A stretch of 64,000 nt of DNA from Pseudocercospora fijiensis CIRAD86 (taxonomy: Eukaryota > Ascomycota > Dothideomycetes > Mycosphaerellales > Mycosphaerellaceae). Below are positions 44,654 to 56,339 of this stretch, one piece after another (position 1 is the first letter of the stretch; each line of letters begins with the position of its first letter). The stretch is taken from NCBI RefSeq assembly GCF_000340215.1, contig NW_006921536.1, positions 2,319,582 through 2,383,581 on the forward strand, in the 5' to 3' direction. Below the pieces are notes generated by a model. That model saw only the letters and a list, made by a program, of their open reading frames with translations, did no database searches and was not told the origin of the DNA. Position numbers and translations under genes: made by a program.

Positions 44654-47600
44654 TTGCGACTTTCCTACGGCGTTTCATTTCAATTATTTTATAATAATCG
44701 AATAAGCTCTAATAGAAGCGAATATTACGAATTAGCAGAATCTTCCGAATCCGAAAACGCCCCTAATCCTATTAACGAAGAAATTAGGCGGCGACTAGTT
44801 AATATAAGTAAGCCTCCTACGCCTTCTACGCTAGAGGCGCTCTACAATGTTATTATAAAGATAATAGAGAAGCAAACTAAACTTCTCCGTTAAAACAAGC
44901 GTCGCCCGCTAGAACTAGGGAGCACTGCAAACCCCTTGTTCGAAGGGTAGAACGCTATAGCACATATTAAGCGCTTTAAGGAAGGCTTAGTTAATTACGA
45001 GCTCGATAGAGAATCCGACTAGTACAAGATTCGGTCCTTTACGAGGACTACCTCCTCTAAGCTTTACCGAACCCTTAAAACCCTAGTTAGCTACCTAGAA
45101 AAGGACGACAAGTCTAATGCTAACTAGGAGACCTTTAAGGTAGCCTTTATAAGGGAATATCGGGAGCGCGATAGCTGTCGCATTAAAGGCAGTCGTACGT
45201 AGCTCGAGTCCCTCTACTTAGTAAGGCGCACTAAGGATAACGACCTAAAGGGTTATATCCGCGAGTTTGTCGAGTTAGCGGACGGCATCGAATAGAGTAA
45301 CCTCGAAAACTCTTAGAGAACGAGGCTGCTCCTCTAGGGATTGCCGTAGCCTATAGCTTAGCGTATCTTCCGTCGCTATAAGCTTAGCGAGTCCGATCCT
45401 AAGAGTTTTAGGAAATATAAAGAGGTCCTAGTGTATATTAAGGCCGATATTAATAGCATAGCCGATGCGAGGAAGTTTATCTACGGCAAAGACCGGAATA
45501 ACCTAGCGTAGGTTAGGAAAGAAGCCTTAGGAAACAAGGGACCTAAGTTCCTTCCTAAATCGCAAAGTAGTCCTAAGACCGTAACTCCTACTATTACTAA
45601 GCACTCTTAAGACGTCGCGGACTTAGCTAAATCCCTAGCCTAGCTAAACCTAAATACGAAAGCATTGTAGCGAGTTAGGGAGGTTATTAATGCTACTATA
45701 CTAGGCGATGTACTACTAGTCTACTAGGTTTTAGATCCTAACTACCCTAAAGCCCCTTTAGTAGATGTCTACGCTATGCGGAAGATCTATTCTAACTTAG
45801 ATAGCAAGTGCTAGATATATAGCGGGTTTAAATATATCTAATCGTCCTACCCTATCTAGAAAGAGCTTCTTAAAAGGAAGCTTATTATGTAAGTAAATGG
45901 CCGATTCTACTATATAGACACCGGTAACAAGATTGATTTCGAATAGGATCGGAGAGCCCCGAAGCTGCCCTAGCTAAAGACCCTTCTAGAAAAGAAGTAT
46001 AGCGGCAAGATCGAGTTTAAGGACACTAGGAATAGTACCCTCGCCGCTATTGCTAAACGTGAAACTTAGAAGGTTAGGGCAAAGCAGGTTAAGGAGCGGA
46101 GCAGTAATAGTACTACTAAGCCTATTAAGGTCAACTTTGTTTCTTAGGACCCGGACGCAGTTACTAATGTTTACGCGGTTACTAAGAACAGTATAGATGT
46201 CTACGCTACTATACGGTCTTAGACCTAGTCCTAAAGTAAGGGCAAGAGCCCTTAGAACCCTACTCGCCCTAGTACGGTAGCCCCTACTAGGGTACTAAAG
46301 AACAAGGCGGCCGATAAGGCTAAGCAATAGCGAGAGTTAACCGCTAAAACTAAGACTCTCTAGATAGCTACAGACCGTACTACCCGATCTAGTACCGTAC
46401 CTAGTACCCTACCTATAGAGAGCCTAGTCGTCCTAGAGACTCTAGAGGTCGATATAGAGGATGTTACTACCGACATTAGTAGTACCCTAGGCCTAGCTAA
46501 CCTACCTGCCTATAAACGGAAGTTATCCGACCTAAAGAGCTTTCGCTTTAATAGGTATATAAAAAAGTATAGTACTAGCCTAGCTAACTCCTTAGACACA
46601 AAGGCAAACGCTCTCTTCTAGGCTTTATAGTTCCTAGACCTTAAGTCTAATGTGTCTATAGGAGAGCTACTAGTATACGGTTTGCCTACTAATCTATTCT
46701 AGAGCCGAATCCCTAACGATGCTACCTTTATAAAAGACCTCGCTGCCCTCCGAAGGAAATAGGGACGAGAAGACTATATCGACGTCTCTTTCCTATAGTT
46801 CCTTCCTAAATTTTTAGGTGCCTAAGAGTTAGTAGAAGGCGAATCGGTAACCTACGAGAACTAAGATACTATCGATAATGCTAACGAAGAGGGAGTTAAG
46901 GAGATAGGCCGAGGGGATAGTAATAATCCCGACCCTACTCTAGTTTCAGTCTCTATTAAGGCTGTCCGGTTTACTAGCTAACAAATCGGTCGAGTAGGAC
47001 CTCCTCGACCTAAGGAACTTTATTCTATCCCTAATAATATAGACCTTTCCGCAGTTACCCGTTCCTTCGCCGTCGTTCCCGCTATCTATATTTAAGTTAC
47101 TATCGGGAGCTATAGTTAACAGATGCTAGCAATGCTTAATAATAGTTCGGAGTTACTTATTATAAGTAAGCGTTAGGCTAAACAACTTAGGCTACTAATA
47201 AACAAAGACATTTCCCTCGGTATATAGGGAGTAAATAGGGAGGTTGCGCTAGTAGGTGCTTGCTACAATGTTATAGTAGACGCCTTCGGTATATGCTTTT
47301 CCTTTACCTTCTAGATTGCCGCCGACCTAAACACGCTAATTATCCTAGGTCGACTATAGTCTCGCATAACTCGAGGTGTCTAGCGCAACTGCGACGATAG
47401 TTCCTAGGAGGGAACTATCGCTAACTAGAAGGGCAACCGAGTCGTGTTTACTAGTTATGTCGGCAATATAGGCTATAAGTCCTACGAGGATATCCTTACT
47501 ACTTCTAGACGGTCTTCGGGAAACGCTACGGCGCGGTTGTAAGACCGGCAATCTGCGCTATAAGTTAGTGTAGCTTAAATAGGTCATTTCTAGAAGTGCG

Positions 47601-47797
47601 CCGATCTGTACGTTAAGGCAAGTTTCTAGGTTCTATACTAAGAAGACGAGTACTCGAAGCGATAGCGAGTATAATATAACGACTACCTATACCTGCTATA
47701 CAAGTTAAGGTAATAATGCTATCTTATACGTCGTCGCTGGAGGTATTACTACCGGACGCGGGTCTACCTAAACTAACTAATTAGAGCGCGAGTCTAA
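44654..47797 (+). pseudogene. Gypsy gag and protease frame
   Basis: One frame runs from about 44654 to a TAA at 47795-47797, about 1048 codons, with TAG/TAA at expected Gln and Trp positions. The first 330 codons look like a Gypsy gag (blocks such as FKVAFIREYRER and LKGYIREFVELADGI). A protease-like part near 47100-47400 has LNNSSELLIIS where LDxGSxxNLIS is usual. The true start is unclear because ATG is a RIP target. The final TAA is the first three bases of palindrome 2. Confidence 0.75.
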
Positions 47798-47819
47798 TGC
47801 TACCCCGGGGGTGTTATTA
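47795..47819. promoter_or_regulatory. 25-bp palindrome, copy 2, with overlapping gag stop and pol start (TAATG)
   Basis: TAATGCTACCCC then GGGGGTGTTATTA. TAA at 47795-47797 is in the gag frame. ATG at 47797-47799 is in the frame that stays continuous to the end of pol at 51543. The palindrome would fold into a hairpin in the RNA. This arrangement suggests translation by termination and restart, by analogy with UAAUG sites known in some LINEs and fungal viruses. Confidence 0.8.
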
Positions 47820-50800
47820 CGAATCTAACGTTTTCGCCGGTATTATAAATTAGGACTACTAGCTATATACCTATCGACTTAAGGAAACTTCTAAAGAAGT
47901 TTACGCGCTGTTTTGTTGCGCTAATCTCTAAGCCTAGCGACAAAGAGAGCGAGCTCGGGTTCGACAATCGATTAGTATATATACCCTATATAAGAGGGTA
48001 GCTAATAAGATTAAGCCCGTAAAGGGCAGCGTATATATCACCGATAGGTCTAATCCTAGCGGAAATCCTAACTAGCGACAAAAGTGCCTTAATTAGGAGG
48101 CGACACTACTACCTAGGGATAGTCCGTACGATTAGAAGTATATTACTAAAAAGTTTTCTACTATCCCTAGGGGGTTAAGGCTAATAGAGGAGAGGCTTGC
48201 GAAAATCAAACCTAGCATCGAGCTTTCGGATCGTAAACTGGATTTGCTATACGAGCTTCTATATAATCGCGAGGCCGTGTTAGCATATAACTTCACTTAC
48301 CTAGGTAGGATAAATCCGGAGGTTGCCCCTCCGTAGAGGATCCGAACGATCGAATATAAACCTTAGGCCTATCTAGGTTTTAAGTTAAACCTAAGCCTAC
48401 GAGGTGTAGTTAAGGACATAATACGACAGCGTATAAAGGCTAGTACACTTAAGCCTTCCTATGCCTCGTATTGTAATCTATACTTCCTAGTTTAAAAGAA
48501 AACAGCTCCTAGGGAACTAAAGAAGTACCGTCTAATTAACGCTATACAAAAGTTTAACGTAGTTACGATTAGAGATACTAACCTCCTTCCGGAGACTAAT
48601 AGGTTCTCGGAAGCTTTTGCTAACTGTGTTGTAGCCTTACTAGTTAATGTTTTCTCGGGCTACGACTAGATCCCTCTCTATCCTAATAGCCGCGACCTTA
48701 CTAGTTTCGAGACACCTCTTAGGCTATATAGACAAACAACCCTTCCCTAAGGGGCAACTAACTCCGTAGCCTAGTTCGTTCGTATTATAAACTAAGTCCT
48801 CGCGGCCTATATCTCCTATATAGCGATGCCTTTCCTCGACGACATCGGTATTAAGGGCCCTAAAACTAGGTACGATAATAAGGAAGTAGAGCCTAGTATC
48901 CGTAGGTTCTTTCTCGAATACATTTAGAACCTCGATAGTGTCCTCTGCGACCTAGAGCGAGCTAACCTAACGGTATATAGAGAGAAGCTTTAGCTCCTAT
49001 ACAAACGAATAAACATTGTCGGGTTTGTAACTAATAAGAACGGCCGCTATCCTAATAATATACGGGTCCTAAAGATAGTGTCCTAGCCGGATCCTACCTA
49101 TTAGAAGGATGTCCGAACCTAGCTTAGAGTAGTCTCCTACTTCCGTATCTAGGTCGAGAACTTTATATTAGTATATAAGCCCTTATACGCCTTGCTTAAG
49201 AAGGATGCTAAATTCGAATAGACCTCCGTTTACTAAGCGGCTAAGGATACGGTAACTAAGGCGCTCGTTAGCGTACCTATACTAACATCTATTAACTACT
49301 TAGAGGGTGCGGGTTTGATAATTGTTACTATTAACTCGAGCGGGGAAGGCTATAGCGAGATACTAATATAGTGTAATCGTAAGGAGCTATCCTTGCGTTA
49401 TCCTATTAGGTACGACTCCGGACTATAGAAACCGATCGAGGCCCGATACGATACTAGCAAGCGAGAATGCCTTAGAGTCTATAAGGCTCTAAAGAAGTTC
49501 CGACTATAGCTCTTTAGTGTGTTCTTTCGCTTAGAAATCGATGCTTAGACGCTAGTCTATTAGCTTAACTATATAGCCTCCGACCTACTAAACTCTACGA
49601 TAGCTCGGTAGGTTGCCTAGATCTATTTGTTTGATTTCGACGTCTTCTACGTTCCTAGCAAGAAGTACGCTAGACCGGATAGCCTTTCTAGAAGGCCCGC
49701 TATAGAAGAGGACATCGCCGAGATAATAGAAGAAGAGGATGTCGATACGGTAATTAACCGTACTTTCTTCGCTACCTTCTATATTAATGCTATACTAGCG
49801 ATTACTAGGCCTACTACCGATAACTAACCTAGCGACTAACCTAGTAACTAGCCCGACGGAAGCCCTACTACTAACGATAACGACTAGGCTAAAGATAAGG
49901 CGGATAAACTAGAGAGGGATAATATCCTTAATAGGGTCTACTCTAACGACTCCTATTATATCGCCTACTTCCTAACCTATACGAAGAAAGCGCCTAGCCT
50001 ATTAAAGAGTTAATACCGTCGGGTTATTTGCTATTCTCGCCGATTCCTAGTTAAAGATCGAATCCTTTAGCGACAAGCGATAGTTAATATACCTCTCTAG
50101 CGTATTATTAACGACCTAGCGGCCCGATAAGAGATCCTTCGTTCCGTTTACGATAAGCTCGGCTACTAGGCGGCGGAGGGCACTTTCGATATCCTTCGTC
50201 GGCGGTACTAGTAGGATAGCGTATAGGCTAATGTCTCTCGCTACTATAAGAGCTGTCCTAAGTGCAATTTTAGGAATAGCCACCGTCGGCTAGGCGAGCT
50301 ACGTATCCCTGCTACCTAATTAGTTAGTAAGCGATAGTACGGTAATAGGGTTTATCTAAGCCGGAACAATAGCCTCTATATTATTCGGGAAGGTCTTTCT
50401 CGATAGCCTAAAGCCTATTATTTCTACAAGGGCTACGGCGCTATTAATGCTCGTAATATAGCTACCTTCCTATTTAAAGATCTGTTTTGCCGCTAGGGAA
50501 CACCCTACGAGATTATCTTAGACAACGCTACGAATAATATAGCTAAAGAAGTTTAAGTACTACTTGTTTCGTATAGGGCGAAGAACGTTCGCATCTCTCC
50601 GTACTATCCCTAGTCGAATACTATTATTAAGCGTAGCTATCGGTCTTTAATTGATGCCCTATCTAAGATAACTAATAGAGGGGATAGGTCCGTTCCTATC
50701 TCTACCCGCGTTCCGGCCCTTCTCTAGGCGGATCGAACTACTATTATCGATACGACTAGACTTACGCTAGCAGAGCTTATAATTAGGAGGGACGCCGTTC

Positions 50801-51543
50801 TTCCTATTAAGTTGTCCTATCGCACGTATAGCGTTTACGATTAGGGGTCTATTCGTACTAGAGCGGATCTCCTTGCCCTACGCGCTAAGGCTCTTAAGGA
50901 CATAACTACTACTTCTTAGGAGGGACTTGCTCGATAACGGCGCCTTCGTAAAGAGGCTAAGCAGTATTTTAATAACTATAATACTATTAATTAGGAGCCT
51001 CTAAAGGTTGGCGATATAGTTCTCCTATACCGGTCCGAGTTAGAATACAGTTACTCCTATAAGCTAGCCTTTAAATAGAAAGGGCCTTATAGAGTGTAGG
51101 AGGTCCTTTACGATAGTTCTACGTACCGACTTTAGGAGCTTAATAGTGCTACCTTGAAGCACTCGCACCCCCGGGCTAACCTAAAGAAGATCGTCGAATT
51201 AAGAGAGCTAGCCCGCCCTCCCCCGACCGAGGAGGAAGTTAATGCCTCTATAGACCCTCTACCGACCTTAGATGCCTATCGAGAGGAGGATCCTGCCGCG
51301 ATTATAGATCCTGTTCTACCTAACAACTATACGTATCCCTAGATACGTCTTAGTAAGCCATTAGGAATAACTTATAAATAAAGGGAGGGTTATATATATA
51401 TTAATTACGCGTAGAGCATTTCCGATATTAATTCCGATAGTAAACCGGACTTCTAGCTATCTAACTCTAACTCCGAGGAGGAACTCGACTAGTCTAGCGA
51501 CGAAGACCGCCTAGAATTATAGCTAGATCCCGAGACTAAATAA
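47797..51543 (+). pseudogene. Gypsy reverse transcriptase, RNase H and integrase frame
   Basis: One frame of 1249 codons from the ATG inside palindrome 2 to TAA 51541-51543, interrupted only by TAG/TAA. Reverse transcriptase spans about 48400-49060, with KKYRLINAIQKFN and PFLDDIGIKG, where the Asp-Asp pair is intact. RNase H lies near 49310-49620 and is followed by FYVPSKKYARPDSLSRRP near 49645. Integrase has its zinc finger near 50130-50280 (ending CPKCNFRN) and catalytic core near 50300-50650. The C-terminus beyond 51345 is acidic (NSNSEEELD, SSDEDRLEL). The open piece 51154-51342 is part of it. Confidence 0.85.
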
Positions 51544-51782
51544 TTGCTTGTCTTTCCCTACCTCTACTACGTTATTTTCCTTACCTTCTCCGCGCTATCT
51601 ATATAGTACCGCCCTATAGCTTCAGTCCTTACTACTTGTTCCTACGGTGTTAATGCTTATAGTTGTTGCCCTCTTTTGCTTTACTTTGTCTATTGTTTTA
51701 CTCTTTAGCCTTCGAGATGTTGCTATAACTTCATTCCTTTACTCTTGTTTCCTTAGATAGAACTATACGAGGCGTATTTTCC

Positions 51783-51807
51783 TAATAATACCCCGGGGGT
51801 AGTATTA
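51783..51807. repeat. 25-bp palindrome, copy 3
   Basis: TAATAATACCCC then GGGGGTAGTATTA, 240 bp after the pol stop. Confidence 0.92.
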
Positions 51808-51812
51808 GGAAA

Positions 51813-52253
51813 ATGGCCGAACCTAACTCTTTACCCTTCTAGGACTACTTCCCTCTAGATTCCTAGACTCTAGCGACTACCCTTAAGTAACAACGACAAT
51901 AAGGTACTCTACTAGAGGATGTTCCTACTATAATTAGTACTAGTTATATAGGACACTAAGAAAGGGAGGATCCCTCCCCCCTTCCTAGCTCTTAGATAGA
52001 TATAGCAACCTAGGCCTATAGCCTCTAAGAATAGGGACCTTAGGCTATTAAGCTTAGTATTTAGAAGAGGAAAGAAGGTAAACGTATAGACTACCTTTAC
52101 GTGCTTGCTAATATAAAAGGTGATGCTGCATCTATAGCGGCAGTGCTATAGGCTAACGTACTAACGAACTAGCTACGCTAGGCCTAGGCGACTTGCTCCT
52201 CGTTACCGAGCATCTCTAGAGAAAAGCTAATACTACCCCGGGGGTATTATTAG
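51813..52253 (+). pseudogene. Small frame between palindromes 3 and 4
   Basis: From ATG 51813, six bases after palindrome 3, to a TAG at 52251-52253 that overlaps the end of palindrome 4: 147 codons counting the stop, broken only by TAG/TAA. Begins MAEPNSLPF. The product would be hydrophilic and Gln-rich if TAG codons are former CAG. No family recognised. Confidence 0.5.
52228..52252. repeat. 25-bp palindrome, copy 4
   Basis: TAATACTACCCC then GGGGGTATTATTA. Confidence 0.92.
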
Positions 52254-52663
52254 TCCCGCTAGCTTTACTACTATAGATTTCTACTAAGGACTCGAACTAA
52301 CTAGTTACATTTCGAGTACGCGAGAATCTACGATAGCTAAAGGTTAATAAAGGCGCGTAGTCGCTACTAGCAATTAGCTAGATCGATTGTTAAACCTTAG
52401 CCTATCCTAGTAGTAAAGAGGTCTCGTATATAGCTTCACTTTTATATATAGCCGTTATCCGTTTGCTTTACTAGCGCGGAATATACAGACTACGTTACCT
52501 TCGCACTATATTTAAAGCGAGCTTCCTAAGCTCCTTCTTCTACTCGATTACTAACTAACTCGCTACCGCCTAACTATCCCCCCCTTCTATCTAAACCCTT
52601 TAATTATTATTGTTAAGCAACGAATACACTTGCAAACTCGTTTATAACCTACTTCGGTCGACT

Positions 52664-55429
52664 ATGTCTTCCGGCGCCCCGAATCCGCTAGGCGCTAGCA
52701 GTAGTAACGACCTACCTACCCCTATTAACCTAAGCCTAGCCGCCCTAGTTCCGATCGAAGCCCTATCCGATAGCGCCTTAGCTGCTATAACTAGCCTCGA
52801 GCACTGCTTCTAGATCGTTACCGCCCTCGAAGACCCTTAAGAGAAGATCTAGAACGCTCGCACCCTACTACGCGTTATTAATAGGAATATTAAGAAGGCT
52901 GCTATCTTAGTTGCGTACGGCATAAACAACTTGCGTTAGTCTATCGGTAAGCGTATCTTTAAGCGCGAGGTTCTTAACGATATAGATATCGAATAAGCCT
53001 TTCCTATCGTCTATAGCCTCGAGATAGCTAGTACCTAGATTCGCTTACGCTTTAAGACCCTCGACTAGGCCTTCGAACACTAGGGAGGACTAAGCAGTCT
53101 TCCTAAGAGCCTTATTAACTTCGCCTACAGTAGACAAGAGCGTACTAAGCAGGTCTCTTCGTTCGTTAATAAGTATAAGGTCCGTCGTTAAGGCGCCGAG
53201 CATCTTTCCTACACTATAATCTATCGCGTGTCTACCGCTAGTAAGAAGGTAGGCAAGTAGCTACTTAACTTATCCTTTGCGCTTAACGACTTTACGACAG
53301 CCTACTAGAAGAAGTACTACGATGCGATTGTCTAGGTCGATCTTAACGTATAAACAACTAAGGATCTACTAAAAGAGAAGGGCTATCGTATTAATAGTAT
53401 AGGCTTTATTGTTAAAGGTTAAGAGGCTCCTATCGTTAATGTCTTTAAACGTAAGGCTCTTCGCCTAGAAACCGAGGCCGATACGGCTACTAGTCTTACG
53501 CTCGCTATAGAAATATAGGCTAAGGATCGTCGCTCGACCCGTAACCGTAAGGTCCCTTAAGAAGTTTAAGACGAGCGCGCTAAGGCCGAAGCAGCGCGTA
53601 AGAAGGCATTGTATACTCGCTAGGCCCTCCGCAAGGCTACTAAGAAGTATAGCACTCCTTCTAGTACCGACTATAGTACCGACTATAGTACTAACTATAG
53701 TACTAACTATAGTAACTCGGATATTAATATGCTAGATACACTACTAGAAGATGTCTCCTCCGAAGGCTCCTTTAGCGAGCATAGAGATAGAGGCCTCTCG
53801 CCGATCCTATTAACTAAGAATATCTATAGTTCTTATAAGGGCGACTCTATTACGCACCTTATTACTAATATCGATATAGTTCCTAAAGCCGATATAGGCA
53901 AAGCTCCTGCCGCCCTATCTATCTATTAACAGCTCGACGACCTTAGTAAGCTAGGTAAAGAGCGGTTTACTATATATACTAACTATATTAAGAAAGCTGC
54001 TAAGGTCTATAGTCTCTATACTAGTACTAAGGCGAGTATCCTCGTCGGTCGCCTATTAAAGATTAGTCGCGAGGTTGCTAATTAGGATGCCTTTACTGCC
54101 CTTAAGACTAGTTATGCTAACTAGTTTCCTAGACGTCCTACTGCCGCCCCGACCTCCCTAGGACTCTACGCATTTAACCCTACTAGTACTATTACTCGCG
54201 ATCTTACGCTAACTAAGCGTCGCTATAAGTTAATTACTAGCATTCTCGGACAAGGCACCTCCTTCGACCGCTTTCGTTAGACTAGTAATGCTATCTTCCC
54301 TCGAGTCTTCGGTTAGATACAGTCGCCTCGTAGAGCGCACCTCCCTCTTATCGTCGACCTAATATAGGAGGAGTTTCGTATGTTCTTTTAGTATATACGT
54401 AAACTGCCTAAGTCTAAGCAGAAAGGCCGCAATGCCCTTTAAACCTATAGAGTAAGCAACTAAATCGTCCGTTAGTATCCCGCCTTGTAGCTCTTAGCCG
54501 TTGCCCTTCGACCTAATTACGTATACGAGCTTATCTCCGTCCCTAAGCCTACTAAGTACTTTAAGGTAAGTAATAGTAGTTATAAGAACTGCCCTACTAA
54601 GGAGACTTCTCGTCTCGGACAAGATATAGTTAAGCTCGTAGCTAGTAAGGGTGCTAGCTATCTACGTATTAAGGTTTCTCTTATATCTAAAGATAAGACT
54701 GCCTATTTAACTATTATCGAGGGCATGTACGAACTAGAGGTCTTCGAGAACTAGGTTAAGAAGCTTAATGCCCGTAGCCTAGTTCTACTAAACAAGATTA
54801 GTAAGCTTACTAATAAGTACCTTACTAACGACGACCTCGGCTATATGTTCGATAGTTAGCCTAACGAAGGCGAGGTAGCTTAGTAGATCCTTAACCCTCT
54901 AAAGGAGTGCGAAGTCTCTATTTAGATACTATACCTTCCGTATAGCGATCTAAAGCCTAAGAGCGACCGTATATTAATCGATCCTAGCTACTCTCGTATT
55001 ATCGACGGCACTAAGATTAAGGGCTACGACAACTTAACCGTCGCTAAGGTTGCTAAGGCGCACCGCAATCTAACCGCCCTTCTAGGGTCTAACACCTTCG
55101 TGCCGTTCGCCTTCCCTGCCGCTATCTTAGTCGAAGGCCTCGGTTATATTTCCGATGCCCTAGTCGGCAGAATTCCTTAGTTAAGTTACGTTGTTTAGAA
55201 CGAAGTTAAACAAGTCCTCTAGTTTAGTAAGGAGGAGCTTAAGGACTATCTACGCGAGTAGGAGAAGGCTGTATAGGATAAGGCTGCTAATCTCCTCGTT
55301 AATTAAGCTTACTTCGAGGTAGAGTACTTTAGTACTAACAGCTTTAACACCTACGGAGGAGTTTAGGACAGTCGACTAGCTAATAAGGTTATTGCTAGCG
55401 AGGATTACGGTGCATTAAAGTAGTAGTAA
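52664..55429 (+). pseudogene. Third long frame of the Gypsy element, product unknown
   Basis: ATG 52664 (MSSGAPNPLGASSS) to TAA 55427-55429 is exactly 922 codons in one frame with many TAG/TAA but no shift. The N-terminal 300 residues look helical and charged; a basic stretch is near 53540-53640; a four-fold degenerate repeat of (S/T)(D/N)YST occurs near 53660-53710; an acidic part follows; the C-terminal 450 residues look globular (for example SNTFVPFAFPAAILVEGLGY near 55090). No zinc knuckle, envelope-type signal peptide or membrane segment is obvious. It sits where some retrotransposons carry an extra gene, but I cannot match it to one. Confidence 0.7.
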
Positions 55430-55489
55430 GTCAGCGTAGTGGATTAGATGCTTAGGAAGTTGTTTTTGTATATTAATAGAATCTAGGAA

Positions 55490-55514
55490 CAATGCTACCC
55501 TAGGGGTGCTATTA
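55490..55514. repeat. 25-bp palindrome, copy 5
   Basis: CAATGCTACCCT then AGGGGTGCTATTA, 60 bp after the third frame and about 110 bp before the 3' LTR. Confidence 0.85.
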
Positions 55515-55612
55515 CGGAGTTCTAAAAATGGCCTTAGCTAAGATGCCTAAGGTTACTGCATAACTGTTTGTTTTAAGCGTACAATGTGAAGCGTATCTAG
55601 TTAGATACGAAG

Positions 55613-55622
55613 AAAGGGAGGG
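55613..55622 (+). other. Polypurine tract
   Basis: AAAGGGAGGG ends two bases before the 3' LTR, where plus-strand priming is expected. Confidence 0.8.
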
Positions 55623-55623
55623 A

Positions 55624-55903
55624 TATTAGCTAGTAACCGGCCCTATACACCTAGGCTAAGTTTTAAGCCTATATAAGAGGCCTCCTTCTATATTATAGAT
55701 AGAGCACCAACCTCGTATAGCACATTGTTTATATTACACTTCTACAATGCCTATATTGTAGGGCTCTAGTTATTAGCCTAAGCAACCGTCTTGTTATCCT
55801 ATTATACTAAACATAGCTACCTATATTGCTATAGGTTATGTTACCCTCGGTGGCCTATACTATTACTGCTAGTAGTAGTAGTAGTATTGGTTTCCGTCCT
55901 TTA
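55624..55903 (+). repeat. 3' LTR, 280 bp
   Basis: Same length as the 5' LTR and aligned without gaps. Differences such as GTTTTGAG/GTTTTAAG and GAGCACTAAC/GAGCACCAAC are transitions. Confidence 0.93.
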
Positions 55904-55907
55904 GCAG
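55904..55907 (+). repeat. Target-site duplication, right (GCAG)
   Basis: Matches 43602-43605. Confidence 0.75.
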
Positions 55908-56339
55908 GTATATAATATACTCTAGAAAACAGGGATAGTGCCTATAACTATAACTATTAGGCTCTTCAACCTTCCTTATTTTTCCCTGTTTTCTTTTTAT
56001 AAAAATCTAAACTAATACAAATCAACCGGAATGTCTATCTTCTTTTAGTTCTTTAAAAAACCTAGCAGCGTAGCTAGTAGCGTAGCCGGCAGCGTAGCCG
56101 GTAGCGTAGCCGGCCTTTTTACTCCTTAGTACTAACGGGATTTTAGGAGACTTCTATTCCGTACGGCTAATAAAGCATACTATACTATGTATATATACTT
56201 AGAGAGTATTTAGAGCGCGGTATATAGCGCCGTATAACAGCGGCTTATTTCGTATATAGAAAAGCTTATAGATAATACTACGAATATCCTTTCTACTAGA
56301 ACATCTATCCTACCTAGTACCGTCTCGAATATAGACATT
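55908..56339 (+). other. Right part of the older repeat split by the Gypsy element
   Basis: Continues the sequence interrupted at 43601. It contains an AGCCGGCA array at 56072-56115 followed by TAGTACTAAC and ATTTTAG, which reads like the 3' part of a plus-strand intron (branch and acceptor). I could not place the flanking exons. Confidence 0.4.
56072..56115 (+). repeat. AGCCGGCA mini-array, 12-bp period
   Basis: Four units such as AGCCGGCAGCGT and AGCCGGTAGCGT, the first degenerate. TACTAAC and TTTTAG follow within 40 bp on the plus strand. Confidence 0.85.

Larger units (their letters stand above)
43606..55903 (+). mobile_element. Complete 12.3-kb Ty3/Gypsy LTR retrotransposon with a third frame
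   Basis: Two 280-bp LTRs in direct orientation bound the element, with a 4-bp target duplication. Plus-strand content in order: leader, gag-protease frame, reverse transcriptase/RNase H/integrase frame, a small frame, a 921-codon unknown frame, a polypurine tract at 55613-55622 and the 3' LTR. Five copies of a 25-bp palindrome mark the neighbourhood of frame ends. All frames carry TAG/TAA where Gln or Trp is expected, so it is inactive, but the reading frames are otherwise continuous. At 12.3 kb it is much longer than the usual 5-8 kb for fungal Gypsy elements; most of the excess is the region after pol. Confidence 0.92.

Noticed and set aside
51380..51389. A second polypurine tract identical to the one before the 3' LTR (AAAGGGAGGG)
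   Set aside because: The pol reading frame continues through it to 51543 with an acidic C-terminus, so it is more simply coding sequence than a second priming site.
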